A stretch of DNA of 64,000 nucleotides, taken from contig NZ_CP054862.1 in assembly GCF_013459645.1 (NCBI RefSeq), forward strand, positions 195,515-259,514. The letters run 5' to 3'. Shown here piece by piece: positions 51,231-60,051 of the stretch (within the stretch, counting starts at the first letter, position 1; the number at the start of each line of letters is the position of its first letter). The notes below the pieces were generated by a model. The model did no database searches and had not been told where the DNA came from. It saw nothing but the letters and a program-made list of their open reading frames with translations. This DNA is from Martelella sp. NC20 (lineage in GTDB: Bacteria; Pseudomonadota; Alphaproteobacteria; Rhizobiales; Rhizobiaceae). The position numbers were made by a program, and so were the translations under genes.

Positions 51231-52394
51231 ATGCAGGTTCATATCGATTTTCAGAAGCGTCTTGGACGCTTCCAGGCCATGCTGCGCGACGAAGGCGTGG
51301 ATGTATTGGTCGGCACCCGGCTGAAAACCATCACCCACATGTCCGGCGCCTTCGTGCCGTGGCGCAGTGTTGTGATCGTTCCCGCCGTTGGCGAGATCCA
51401 GCTCATTACCGTCAACATGGATGCGCCGCGCGTTCTCGCCGAGGGTTGGCTCGAGAATGTTACCGGCTATGGCCGCCATTCTATGATCGAGATGGCCGTG
51501 CGCCGTATCCGCGAACTCGGCCTGCAGAACGGCCGGGTCGCGGTCGAGGACGGCTATTCCTGGTATCTGCCGGAGGGCATGATCACCAAGCACGAATACA
51601 GCACACTCGAAAGCGCCCTGCACGATGCCGAACTGACCAATCTGACCACGCCGATCGACCGGCTGATGCTGATCAAGGAGCCGGAGCAGATTGCCCTGAT
51701 GCGTCAGGCAACCGCCATCACCGATGCCGCCCAGGAAGCCGTTCGCCGCAGGGCGCGCCCGGGCATGGCCGAGACCGAGATCGCCGGCATTGGCGAGCAG
51801 GCTGCGCGCGACCTCGGCAGCGAGTTTGCCTGGACGTTTACCGGCGGCCAGGAAATCGCCTCCGGCCACCGAACCTGGACCGGCGCCTGCACGCCGTCGA
51901 CCCGCAAGGTTGTACAGCGCGGCGAATTCCTGCTGATCGATCTGCACGCCATGTATGAAATGATGCTCGGCGATGTGTCCCACAACGCGATCATGGGCAA
52001 ACCGACGGCTGAGCAGCAGCAGTTGATCGATGCCTATGTGGAAAGCTGCAACTATCTGACCGCAGCCCTGAAACCAGGCCGCACGATCGGTGATGTTGCA
52101 AGCGATGTCCGCCGCTTCACGGTTGAGAAGGGCTGGGGAGACATGATCCGCGGTTTCGGCCACGGCATCGGCGCTTTTGGCAACGAGTGGTATCCGTCCT
52201 TCACCGACTTCGCGATGGAATATGTCAGCGAACCCGACTACGTGATGGAGCCCGGTTTCATGGAAATCATCGCGCTCACCTGCAACCTGCCAGGCGTCGG
52301 CGGTCTGCGTTACGAGCGCGCCTGGGTGATCACCGAGGACGGCGCCGAATGCATGTCGAAAACGCCGATCGAGCCCTGGGTCTACGAAGGCTGA
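51231..52394 (+). CDS. M24-family metallopeptidase (Xaa-Pro aminopeptidase/creatinase type)
   Basis: A 387-residue pita-bread enzyme with a creatinase-type N-terminal domain (residues 1-130) and the catalytic domain after it. All five expected metal ligands can be placed: Asp in LLIDLHAMYE, Asp in LGDVSHN, His in GFGHGIG, Glu in VMEPGF and Glu in RYERAWVITEDG. It may cleave an amide or peptide bond adjacent to a carboxylate. Within an operon with an acyl-CoA ligase and aldehyde dehydrogenase, an amide-linked xenobiotic or N-acyl compound is a reasonable substrate, by inference. Confidence 0.88.
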   Translation: MQVHIDFQKRLGRFQAMLRDEGVDVLVGTRLKTITHMSGAFVPWRSVVIVPAVGEIQLITVNMDAPRVLAEGWLENVTGYGRHSMIEMAVRRIRELGLQNGRVAVEDGYSWYLPEGMITKHEYSTLESALHDAELTNLTTPIDRLMLIKEPEQIALMRQATAITDAAQEAVRRRARPGMAETEIAGIGEQAARDLGSEFAWTFTGGQEIASGHRTWTGACTPSTRKVVQRGEFLLIDLHAMYEMMLGDVSHNAIMGKPTAEQQQLIDAYVESCNYLTAALKPGRTIGDVASDVRRFTVEKGWGDMIRGFGHGIGAFGNEWYPSFTDFAMEYVSEPDYVMEPGFMEIIALTCNLPGVGGLRYERAWVITEDGAECMSKTPIEPWVYEG

Positions 52395-52423
52395 TCTGAC
52401 GCTGCATCGAAAAGGAGGACGAG

Positions 52424-53848
52424 ATGATGAATTACGACAGCTTCTACATCGGCGGCGCCTGGGTACCCCCCGAAGGAACGGGCGAATTCGTTATCGCCAG
52501 TCCCACGAACCTGAAACCGGTGGGCAGAGTGCCCGCCGGTATTCCCGCCGACGTCGCCAAGGCCGTCAGCGCCGCGCGCGGCGCGTTTGCGGCGTGGTCT
52601 GCAACCTCCGGTGCCGAGCGCGGTGCCATCCTTGCGTGCGCCGCCGAACTGCTTGAGGGACGCCGCGAGGACATCGCGCAGCTGATCACGAACGAAGTCG
52701 GCATGCCGATCAAGATGAGCCGGGCGATTCAGGCAGGATTGCCGATCGAGGCTTGGAAACGCTATGCCGAGCGCGCCAAAACCCATGCCTTCGAGACCCG
52801 GCTCGCAAATTCGCGCATTCTTGAGGTTCCCGTCGGCGTGGTTGCGTGCATTACACCCTGGAACTATCCGCTGCACCAGGTAACGGCGAAAGTCGCGGCT
52901 GCCCTTGCCGCCGGCTGCACGGTCGTCCTGAAACCCTCCGAGGTGGCGCCGCTCAGCGCCTTCCTGCTTGCCGAGGTGCTTGACCAGGCCGGCCTGCCCG
53001 CCGGCGTGTTCAATCTCGTGGTCGGAAATGGTGAAAGCGTCGGCGAGGCGCTGGTGACGAACTCGGGAGTCGACATGATCTCGTTTACCGGCTCCACTGC
53101 CGTCGGCAAACGGATCGCCCGGCTTGCGGCCGAAAACCTGACGCGGGTGTCGCTGGAACTCGGGGGCAAGTCCGCCGCCGTCATTCTCGAGGACGGCGAC
53201 CTGGAGCGCGCCGTCAAGAACACCGTCAATGCCTGCTTTTTGAACGGCGGACAGACCTGTTCGGCGCTGACGCGCCTGCTGGTGCCGGAAAGCCGCTATG
53301 AAGAGGCGAAGGCGATCGCTGCAAAGGCGGCGAGCCGCTTCGTCCCCGGCGACCCGGTCGACGATCAGACCCGGCTTGGCCCGCTGGTTTCCGAACGCCA
53401 GAAACACAGGGTGCTCGACTATATCGGCAAGGGGATCGAGAGCGGCGCGGAGCTGGTTGCAGGCGGTCTCGAACCGGTTGACGGCCCCGGCCACTTCGTA
53501 CGCGCGACAGTGTTCGGAAGGGTCGATCCCGCAAGCGACATCGCCCAGGAGGAGATCTTCGGGCCCGTATTGTCGATCATCTGCTATCGCGATGAGGACG
53601 AGGCACTGGCGATTGCCAACGGAACCAGGTATGGGCTGGCTGGCGCGGTCTGGTCGCTGGATGAGGCGAGGGCGCAAGACTTCGCTGCGCGCATGGAAAC
53701 CGGACAGATCGATATCAACGGCGCGCCCTTCAACCTGGACGCCCCATTCGGCGGCTTCAGACACTCCGGCTATGGCCGTGAAAACGGCCCCTTCGGACTG
53801 TCCGAATTCCTGGAGGAACGCGCCCTGCAGTTGCCGCAGGATGCCTGA
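52424..53848 (+). CDS. NAD(P)-dependent aldehyde dehydrogenase
   Basis: A 474-residue aldehyde dehydrogenase with complete catalytic residues: WNYPL at 146-150 with the Asn of the oxyanion hole at 147, Glu246 in ELGGKS, Cys279 in GGQTC, and EEIFGPVLS near 377. It oxidises an aldehyde to the acid that the synthetase could activate. The ATG pair at 52424/52427 follows AGGAGG. Last gene of the TetR-controlled operon. Confidence 0.92.
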   Translation: MMNYDSFYIGGAWVPPEGTGEFVIASPTNLKPVGRVPAGIPADVAKAVSAARGAFAAWSATSGAERGAILACAAELLEGRREDIAQLITNEVGMPIKMSRAIQAGLPIEAWKRYAERAKTHAFETRLANSRILEVPVGVVACITPWNYPLHQVTAKVAAALAAGCTVVLKPSEVAPLSAFLLAEVLDQAGLPAGVFNLVVGNGESVGEALVTNSGVDMISFTGSTAVGKRIARLAAENLTRVSLELGGKSAAVILEDGDLERAVKNTVNACFLNGGQTCSALTRLLVPESRYEEAKAIAAKAASRFVPGDPVDDQTRLGPLVSERQKHRVLDYIGKGIESGAELVAGGLEPVDGPGHFVRATVFGRVDPASDIAQEEIFGPVLSIICYRDEDEALAIANGTRYGLAGAVWSLDEARAQDFAARMETGQIDINGAPFNLDAPFGGFRHSGYGRENGPFGLSEFLEERALQLPQDA

Positions 53849-54030
53849 TCAAGGCGACAAAGCCGAGTGACGTCGGCTTCCTTGCAAGGCAGAAAGTTCC
53901 GCATGGTCCGTCTCCTCGTTCGAGGAACAGGCCAACCCAAGGCAGGTACATCGCAGGGAAGCGAGCCGAACCAATGGGCAGCATGTGCCACGAATGCGGC
54001 CCTGTGAGCGGGTGTTGCGCGGCAGAATGT

Positions 54031-54783
54031 TCAGGTCTTGAGCTCTTTCTGCCCCTTGTCGCGTTCGCTTCGGCGCGCCGTTACCAGCCCTTCATAGTCC
54101 AGCGCGCGCGAGTATTCGAGAATGTGTACCCTCATCAGATCGATGAACTGTTCCTCATCCCTTGCCTTCAGTTTCGCCAGCAGCTCGTCATGTTCCTCGA
54201 CGATCATGTGGAGTTCTTTTTGCAGGGTCGACAGGCCGAAGATGATGGTCAACTGGCGCGACAGCGGTTCCCACATACGCAGCAGCACGTCATTGCCGGA
54301 CAGGCGGCAAAGCGTGCGGTGAAATTCGGTGTCAAGGCGGGCGACGCCGTAGGAATCCTGGTTCTTCATCGCCACATGTAACTGCCGCACCACCTCCTCC
54401 AGGGGTTCGATGAGCGAGGGGTCTTCCTGCATCAGGTCGAGAACCTCCCGCGCGGCGAGCGTTTCGAGCGCGGTACGCACCTTCAGGATCTTCTCGAGCC
54501 TATCAATGCTGACGTCCATCAGACGCATGCCGCGATAGCGCGTATTTTCAACAATACCCTGGCTCTCCAGAATGCGCAGCGCCTCACGCACCGGGACGCG
54601 GCTGACGTTCAGCGAACGGGCGACTTCGGCCTCGACGACGCGGTCGCCGGGCAGGAACACGCCTGTCGCGGTCGCCTCGACGATCGCATCGACAACCTGG
54701 TCGACCAGGGTCTTCGCCTCAAGCGGCAGAAGCTTCGGCAGGTTGCCCTTGCTGGAGTTGGCTTGGTCTATGGACATGGTCAT
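54031..54783 (-). CDS. GntR-family regulator (FCD type)
   Basis: A 250-residue regulator: winged helix with LVDQVVDAIVEATATGVFLPGD, then EAEVARSLNVSRVPVREALRIL (about residues 27-75), followed by an FCD domain. The start is the ATG at 54783 or 54777; the longer open frame to 55011 crosses the operator and the divergent gene and is rejected. It faces the peptide-type transporter operon. The palindrome at 54814-54833 lies between the genes and resembles a site at 61313-61327 before a deacylase gene. Confidence 0.9.
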   Translation of the reverse strand: MTMSIDQANSSKGNLPKLLPLEAKTLVDQVVDAIVEATATGVFLPGDRVVEAEVARSLNVSRVPVREALRILESQGIVENTRYRGMRLMDVSIDRLEKILKVRTALETLAAREVLDLMQEDPSLIEPLEEVVRQLHVAMKNQDSYGVARLDTEFHRTLCRLSGNDVLLRMWEPLSRQLTIIFGLSTLQKELHMIVEEHDELLAKLKARDEEQFIDLMRVHILEYSRALDYEGLVTARRSERDKGQKELKT

Positions 54784-54813
54784 GTTCTCACGCTTCTTGC
54801 TTGCCTCTCTAAA

Positions 54814-54833
54814 ATCGTATACTATTATACGAT
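54814..54833. promoter_or_regulatory. Perfect palindromic GntR operator candidate
   Basis: ATCGTATA (54814-54821) and TATACGAT (54826-54833) are perfect 8-bp arms with a 4-base centre, 31 bases before the GntR start and 93 before the binding-protein ATG. FCD-type GntR proteins commonly bind such GTATAC-like sites. Confidence 0.78.
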
Positions 54834-54925
54834 AAGTGCAAAGCGATACCCCTCCGTTTTCCCGGAAACGCTGGCATGCCTGCACTTGAATGCCTGAAAC
54901 ATCACATAACAGAGGGAAATTAAAA

Positions 54926-56497
54926 ATGGCAAAAGCAGATCGGATGGGCAGAGTTTGGCATAGTTTAATGGCGGCGACCGTTGCGGCACTGGTGGGATTG
55001 TCGCCGGTCACGGCCGGGGCACAAACGGCAGGGGGAGATCTCGTTGTCGTTCAGAGTTCGAATCCTCCCAGTCTCGATGCGATGGTGACCTCCTCGCAGG
55101 CATCGCGCAACGTCACGATGAACATCTACGAGCCGCTGTTCGGCTTCAGTGAGAATATCCAGCCGATTCCGATCCTCGCGGAATCCGTTGACATCTCTCC
55201 CGACGGCAAGACTTACCACATTCCGCTGCGCCAGGGCGTCAAGTTCCATAACGGCAAAGAAATGACGGCCGAGGACGTCAAGGCATCGCTCGAACGCTAT
55301 ATCAAGTACGGGGCCACGCAGGCCATGCTGGAGCCGGTCGACAAGATCGACGTTGCCGGTCCCTACGAGGTCACCCTGACGCTCAAGGCGCCGTCTCCGA
55401 CCTTCCTCGAGGCTTTCGCCTCGCCGCGCGCGCCGGCCGTCATCATCCCGGCCGAAGAGGCGGTCAAGGGCCCCAACGAAATCGAGATCATCGGGACCGG
55501 TCCCTACAAGTTCGTCGAATATGTTCCAGACAGCCACGTGAAGCTGGAGCGGTTCGAAGACTACAGCGCAAATGAGGCCTATGACGGCATTGACGGGTTT
55601 GGCGGCAGGAAGACCGCCTATCTCGATACGGTCACTTTCCGGGTGATCCCCGAACCCGGCGCCGCCGTTGCCGCGCTTGAGACCGGCGAGGTTCAGTTGC
55701 TCGAACAGCTTCCGGTCCCCACGGCGCGCCGTCTGGCGGCCAATGGCGACATCGAGATCTACGAGAACATGCCATGGGCATTCCTGACGCTCATCTTCAA
55801 CATGAAGGAAGCGCCCGGCGACAATCCCAAGTTCCGCGAGGCTGTGCAGGTCGCCCTCAACGACGAGGAGATCATGGCGATCGCCACCGAGGGCCTGTTC
55901 CAGCTCTATCACGGCTGGATGTATGAGGGCTCGACCTATGATGCGGGCGACATCGGCAAGGATCGCTACAATGTGGCCGACGCCGAACGGGCAAAGGCGC
56001 TTCTCAAGGAGGCGGGATACAACAACGAGCCGTTCTCGATCCTGACCGATTCCACCATTCCCGAGCACGGCAAGGCAGCGGTGGTCATCGCCGAGCAATT
56101 GAAGGCTGTCGGCATCAACGCGGTGATCAATCAGGTCGATTGGCCGACGGCGTTGAAAATTCGGCTTCAGGACGAGGGCTGGAACGCCTGGACCCTGATG
56201 ATGGGAATCGAGCCCTATCTCGGACCGGCCGCCCTGATCTCCACCCTGACCGGGCAGGCGCCGCACTTCCGCGCCAATGACGAACAACTTGATGCGCTGT
56301 ATCAGGAACTGATCTCGACCGACAGTGTCGAGGGGCGCAAGGAGGTTTTCGCCGAGATCCAGGAACGGCTCTACGAATTCGGCGGCATCATCAAGCTTGG
56401 CGAAACCGGGCTGATGCAGGCTTCAACGGCCGATGTGAAGGGCTTCAAGCCGTTCCGGTTCCCGCGGGTCTATGATGTCTGGATCGAATCCAACTGA
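54926..56497 (+). CDS. Peptide/oligopeptide-type ABC binding protein (DppA family 5)
   Basis: A 523-residue family 5 solute-binding protein with a Sec signal peptide ending near AGAQT (residue 35). Hallmarks: LRQGVKFHNGKEMTAEDVKASLERY near residues 107-131 and GTGPYKFVEYVPDS near 190. GAGGGA precedes the ATG at 54926, so the open frame from 54890 is not used. Ligands of this family include peptides, sugars acids and opines; the downstream enzymes here point to an acylated or amide-containing compound. Confidence 0.92.
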   Translation: MAKADRMGRVWHSLMAATVAALVGLSPVTAGAQTAGGDLVVVQSSNPPSLDAMVTSSQASRNVTMNIYEPLFGFSENIQPIPILAESVDISPDGKTYHIPLRQGVKFHNGKEMTAEDVKASLERYIKYGATQAMLEPVDKIDVAGPYEVTLTLKAPSPTFLEAFASPRAPAVIIPAEEAVKGPNEIEIIGTGPYKFVEYVPDSHVKLERFEDYSANEAYDGIDGFGGRKTAYLDTVTFRVIPEPGAAVAALETGEVQLLEQLPVPTARRLAANGDIEIYENMPWAFLTLIFNMKEAPGDNPKFREAVQVALNDEEIMAIATEGLFQLYHGWMYEGSTYDAGDIGKDRYNVADAERAKALLKEAGYNNEPFSILTDSTIPEHGKAAVVIAEQLKAVGINAVINQVDWPTALKIRLQDEGWNAWTLMMGIEPYLGPAALISTLTGQAPHFRANDEQLDALYQELISTDSVEGRKEVFAEIQERLYEFGGIIKLGETGLMQASTADVKGFKPFRFPRVYDVWIESN

Positions 56498-56598
56498 TCT
56501 GTTCCGACGATCCGGGGCGTTGCTCCGGATCGCCGACGGAAGGCTGAAATCCGGCCCGCTGCCATCGCGGCGCGGCCGCACTGACCGGAGCATTGATA

Positions 56599-57546
56599 TT
56601 GTTTGGTTTTCTGGTTCGACGTCTGTTGAGCGCCCTGCCGGTGCTGTTTGTCGTGTCGCTGGTCAGCTTCGTCATCATCGCCATCGTTCCGGGCGATGTC
56701 ACGGCGGAGATCGCGGGCAGCGATTCCACAGAGGCTCAGCGTGCCGAGATTCGAGAACGGCTGGGCCTCGATCAGCCGATGCTCACGCAGGCGGTTCATT
56801 GGTACGGGCGGCTGCTGCAGGGAGATCTGGGCGAATCCTATCTGCTCAACAAGACCGTCGCCGAGGCGGTGCTGGAACGACTGCCGGTGACGTTGTCGCT
56901 GGCCGGGATTGCGCTCGTATTGGCGGTGGTTATGGGGGTTCTGCTCGGTATCCTGGCGGCGATCAAGCATGACAGCTGGCTTGATCAGGGGGCGATGTCG
57001 GTCGCTCTGTTCGGATTGTCGATTCCCGATTTCTGGTTCGGGCTGATCCTGATATCGGTTTTCGCGGTCGGGCTAGGCTGGCTGCCGACGGGCGGTTACG
57101 TGCCGGCCAGCGAAAGCGTGATCGGGTGGATGCGCTCGATGACGCTGCCGGCTTTGGCGCTGGCGATCACCCAGATGGGCGTGGTGGCGCGGATGACCCG
57201 TTCATCGATGCTGGACGTGTTAGGCCAGGACTATATCCGCACGGCGCGGGCCAAGGGCATGCGCCGTCGCACCGTGATCTTCAAGCACGCCCTGCGTAAT
57301 GCGCTGGTGCCCATTGTCACCGTGGTGGGGGTCATGACGGGTGTGCTGCTCGGCGGCGCCGTCGTCATCGAATCCGTATTCTCCTTGCCTGGCGTTGGCC
57401 GGCTGATCATCGGCGCGATCCAGCGCCGGGATTACCCGATCATTCAGGGCGGGCTGCTGATCACCGCCGCGACCTTCGTCTTTGTCAACATCCTGGTCGA
57501 CCTCGTCTATGGTTGGCTTGACCCGAGAGTGCGTGATGGCCGTTGA
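56599..57546 (+). CDS. Peptide-type ABC permease (DppB)
   Basis: A 315-residue permease with the classical N-terminus LVRRLLSALPVLFVVSLVSF, a periplasmic loop with RERLGLDQPML, and the EAA region DYIRTARAKGMRRRTVIFKHALRNAL near residues 215-240 (two adjacent motifs). The start is most likely the TTG at 56599, because GGAG lies 8 bases before it; no ATG is nearby. A TTG at 56593 is too close to the site. It overlaps the DppC gene by 11 bases. Confidence 0.92.
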   Translation: MFGFLVRRLLSALPVLFVVSLVSFVIIAIVPGDVTAEIAGSDSTEAQRAEIRERLGLDQPMLTQAVHWYGRLLQGDLGESYLLNKTVAEAVLERLPVTLSLAGIALVLAVVMGVLLGILAAIKHDSWLDQGAMSVALFGLSIPDFWFGLILISVFAVGLGWLPTGGYVPASESVIGWMRSMTLPALALAITQMGVVARMTRSSMLDVLGQDYIRTARAKGMRRRTVIFKHALRNALVPIVTVVGVMTGVLLGGAVVIESVFSLPGVGRLIIGAIQRRDYPIIQGGLLITAATFVFVNILVDLVYGWLDPRVRDGR

Positions 57547-58450
57547 AGCAGAAGTCGAAAACTCCGTATCCCTGCGGCGGGAGATTGCCCGCGCGCGACG
57601 GCGCGGATGGATGCAGTTCCTGCGCCGGCTGGCACGACACCGCTCGTTCCAGGTCGGATTCACGCTGTTCTTCCTGATCGTTCTTCTGGCTGTCTTCGCC
57701 GATGTGATCGCGCCTTATGATCCCAACAAGAACGACTACCGCAACCTGCTGATGCCGCCTTCCATGGCGCATTGGTTCGGAACCGACGGCTTCGGGCGCG
57801 ATATCCTGAGCCGGGTCATCTACGGCACCCGTGTGTCGCTCGGCATCGGCATCTCCGTCGTGGTGATGACGGGTGTTCTCGGCGTGTTCCTCGGCATGCT
57901 TGCCGGTTATGTCCGCTGGCTCGACAACGCGCTGATGCGTGTCATGGACGGGTTGATGGCGTTTCCGAGCGTGCTCTTAGCGATCGCGCTTGCCGCAGCG
58001 CTCGGGCCATCGACAATGAACGCGGTGATCGCGCTGACCGTCACCTTCACGCCGCGCACGGCCCGCGTGGTCCGGTCCAGCGTTCTGGTGATCCGCGAGC
58101 TTCCCTATGTCGAGGCGGCGATGGCGGTGGGCGCCGGTCATGCGCGGATCATCTTCCGCTATATTCTGGCCAATGCGTTGTCACCGCTGATCGTGCAGCT
58201 CACCTTCGTTTTCGCCGTGTCTATACTCGCCGAGGCGATCCTGAGCTTCCTTGGCGTCGGTCCTCCGCCGCCGGCCCCTTCGCTCGGCAACATCATCGCG
58301 GAAGGCCGCAATTATCTGCAGGATGCGAGCTGGATTGCATTCTTTCCGGGTATTGCCATAGCCGCCGCTGTTCTGGGACTCAATCTGATGGGCGACGGGC
58401 TGCGGGATGTCACAGATCCCCGCCTCGCGGCGACACGCGGCGCGGGCTGA
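57536..58450 (+). CDS. Peptide-type ABC permease (DppC)
   Basis: A 304-residue permease with an N-terminal basic cytoplasmic segment, the first helix near 35-57, LMPPSMAHWFGTDGFGRDILSRVIYGTR near residues 70-97 (the DppC periplasmic loop) and SFLGVGPPPPAPSLGNII near 237-254. No DppD/DppF ATPase gene follows in the window; the operon continues with enzymes instead, so the ATPases must come from elsewhere in the genome. Confidence 0.92.
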   Translation: MAVEAEVENSVSLRREIARARRRGWMQFLRRLARHRSFQVGFTLFFLIVLLAVFADVIAPYDPNKNDYRNLLMPPSMAHWFGTDGFGRDILSRVIYGTRVSLGIGISVVVMTGVLGVFLGMLAGYVRWLDNALMRVMDGLMAFPSVLLAIALAAALGPSTMNAVIALTVTFTPRTARVVRSSVLVIRELPYVEAAMAVGAGHARIIFRYILANALSPLIVQLTFVFAVSILAEAILSFLGVGPPPPAPSLGNIIAEGRNYLQDASWIAFFPGIAIAAAVLGLNLMGDGLRDVTDPRLAATRGAG

Positions 58451-58468
58451 ACGGGAGAACAAGGACCC

Positions 58469-59203
58469 ATGGATGGATCGCTCAAGGGCAAGCATGTACT
58501 CGTTACCGCAGCAGGGCAGGGCATAGGGCGCGCAAGTGCGCTGGCTTTCGCCCGGGCAGGCGCCTCGGTGACGGCGACCGATCGCGACGAGGCATTGCTC
58601 GGCGACCTCGCCGCGGTAACGGGCATTGCGGTGCAATGCCTCGACGTGCTGGACGATGCGGCGGTGGCTGGCATGGCGCGGGAGGTCGGACGGGTCGATG
58701 TCCTGTTCAACTGCGCGGGGATCGTGCATTCGGGTTCGATCCTCGATATGGCGGAGGGAGACCTTGATCTCGCCTTCGATCTCAATGTGAAGGGGATGGT
58801 GCGCATGATACGCGCCTTCCTGCCCGCCATGCTCGATCATGGCGACGGAAGCGTCATCAATATGGCATCGGTGGTCTCAAGCCTGAAGGGCGCGCCGAAC
58901 CGCTTCGTCTATGGCACCACCAAGGCGGCGGTGATCGGCCTCACCAAGGCGGTTGCCGCCGATTACGTGGCGCGCGGCATACGCTGCAACGCCATCTGCC
59001 CCGGCACGGTGGAAAGCCCGTCGCTGCAGCAACGCATGCGCGCCCAGGGTGATTACGATGCCACCCGGCGGGCCTTCATCGCCCGCCAGCCGATGGGCCG
59101 GCTTGGCACGCCCGACGAGATTGCAGCACTTGCGGTCCATCTGGCCGGCGCCACCTATACCACGGGACAGGCCTATGCCATCGACGGCGGCTGGTCGATC
59201 TGA
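58469..59203 (+). CDS. SDR-family oxidoreductase (2-keto-3-deoxy-sugar acid dehydrogenase-like)
   Basis: A 244-residue short-chain dehydrogenase. The opening LKGKHVLVTAAGQGIGRASALAFARAGA resembles 2-keto-3-deoxy-L-fuconate dehydrogenases and BDH2-like enzymes (motif VTAAGQGIG at residues 11-19, not one run). NCAG near 85, catalytic Ser in NMASVVSSL and YGTTK near 150, ending YAIDGGWSI. It follows DppC by 18 bases. Together with the enolase-superfamily dehydratase at 60052 it could oxidise a 2-keto-3-deoxy acid. Confidence 0.87.
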   Translation: MDGSLKGKHVLVTAAGQGIGRASALAFARAGASVTATDRDEALLGDLAAVTGIAVQCLDVLDDAAVAGMAREVGRVDVLFNCAGIVHSGSILDMAEGDLDLAFDLNVKGMVRMIRAFLPAMLDHGDGSVINMASVVSSLKGAPNRFVYGTTKAAVIGLTKAVAADYVARGIRCNAICPGTVESPSLQQRMRAQGDYDATRRAFIARQPMGRLGTPDEIAALAVHLAGATYTTGQAYAIDGGWSI

Positions 59204-59256
59204 TCGGTGTATCCGGTTCACCGATGCGTGGACGTTTCATGAGAGGGACCTGTTGC

Positions 59257-60003
59257 TCAATAGGTTGCCCGGCCCCCGGACAAGTCGAAGACCGCGCCGG
59301 TGGTGAAGCTGTTTTCCGCGCTGACAAGCCAGGCGACCATCGCCGCGGCTTCATGGACTTCGAGAAAGCGCCCCCGCGGGATCTTCGCCAGCATGTAGTC
59401 GATGTGCTGTTGCGACATCTGGTCGAATATCCGGGTGCGGGCGGCGGCGGGCGTGACGCAGTTGACCGCGATGTTCCTGTCCGCCAGTTCCTTGCCGAGC
59501 GATTTGGTGAGCGCGATGACGCCTGCCTTCGAGGCCGAATAGGCGGCGGCATTGGGATTTCCTTCCTTGCCGGCAATGGAGGCGACGTTGACGATGCGTC
59601 CGTAGTCGCGGGCGATCATGCCCGGCACGACCGCCTTGCAGCAGTGAAAGACACCGTTGAGGTTGATGTCGATGATCCGATGCCATTCGTCCACCGGATA
59701 GTCGGCGACCGTGGCATTGGCGCCGGCGATACCGGCATTGGCAACCAGAATGTCGATGCCGCCGAGCATTTTTTCGGTGCTCCCGGCCGCCGTCGCCACG
59801 GCGTCGAAATCCGTCTGGTCGACCGTCAGGAAATGCGCGGCGTTGCCCATTTCAGCCGCCACGGCCTCGCCCAGCGTGGCGTCGCGGTCCCAGATCATGA
59901 CCGTCGCGCCAGAGGCGATCAATCGTTCGACCACGGCGCGTCCAATGCCCTGGGCACCGCCGGTCACAACCGCGTTGCGTCCCTTGAGATCGATGTTATT
60001 CAT
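59257..60003 (-). CDS. SDR-family oxidoreductase
   Basis: A 248-residue classical short-chain dehydrogenase: VTGGAQGIGRAVVERL near residues 13-28, NAGIAGA near 91, catalytic Ser in VNVASIAGKEGN and YSASK near 157-161, closing with FDLSGGRATY. It is convergent with the SDR at 58469 and lies 48 bases after the enolase-family gene in the same direction. Its likely role is oxidation of a sugar or sugar acid before dehydration. Substrate unknown. Confidence 0.88.
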   Translation of the reverse strand: MNNIDLKGRNAVVTGGAQGIGRAVVERLIASGATVMIWDRDATLGEAVAAEMGNAAHFLTVDQTDFDAVATAAGSTEKMLGGIDILVANAGIAGANATVADYPVDEWHRIIDINLNGVFHCCKAVVPGMIARDYGRIVNVASIAGKEGNPNAAAYSASKAGVIALTKSLGKELADRNIAVNCVTPAAARTRIFDQMSQQHIDYMLAKIPRGRFLEVHEAAAMVAWLVSAENSFTTGAVFDLSGGRATY

Positions 60004-60051
60004 AGTCCTCTCCCTTTTGCTATCGTCGGCGCGACGCGGATGGCAAAGCGC

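Noticed and set aside
54965..56287. A 440-codon minus-strand frame
   Set aside because: Mirror frame of the DppA-type binding protein; composition is that of a shadow (rich in Arg, Asp, Gly, His) with no motif.
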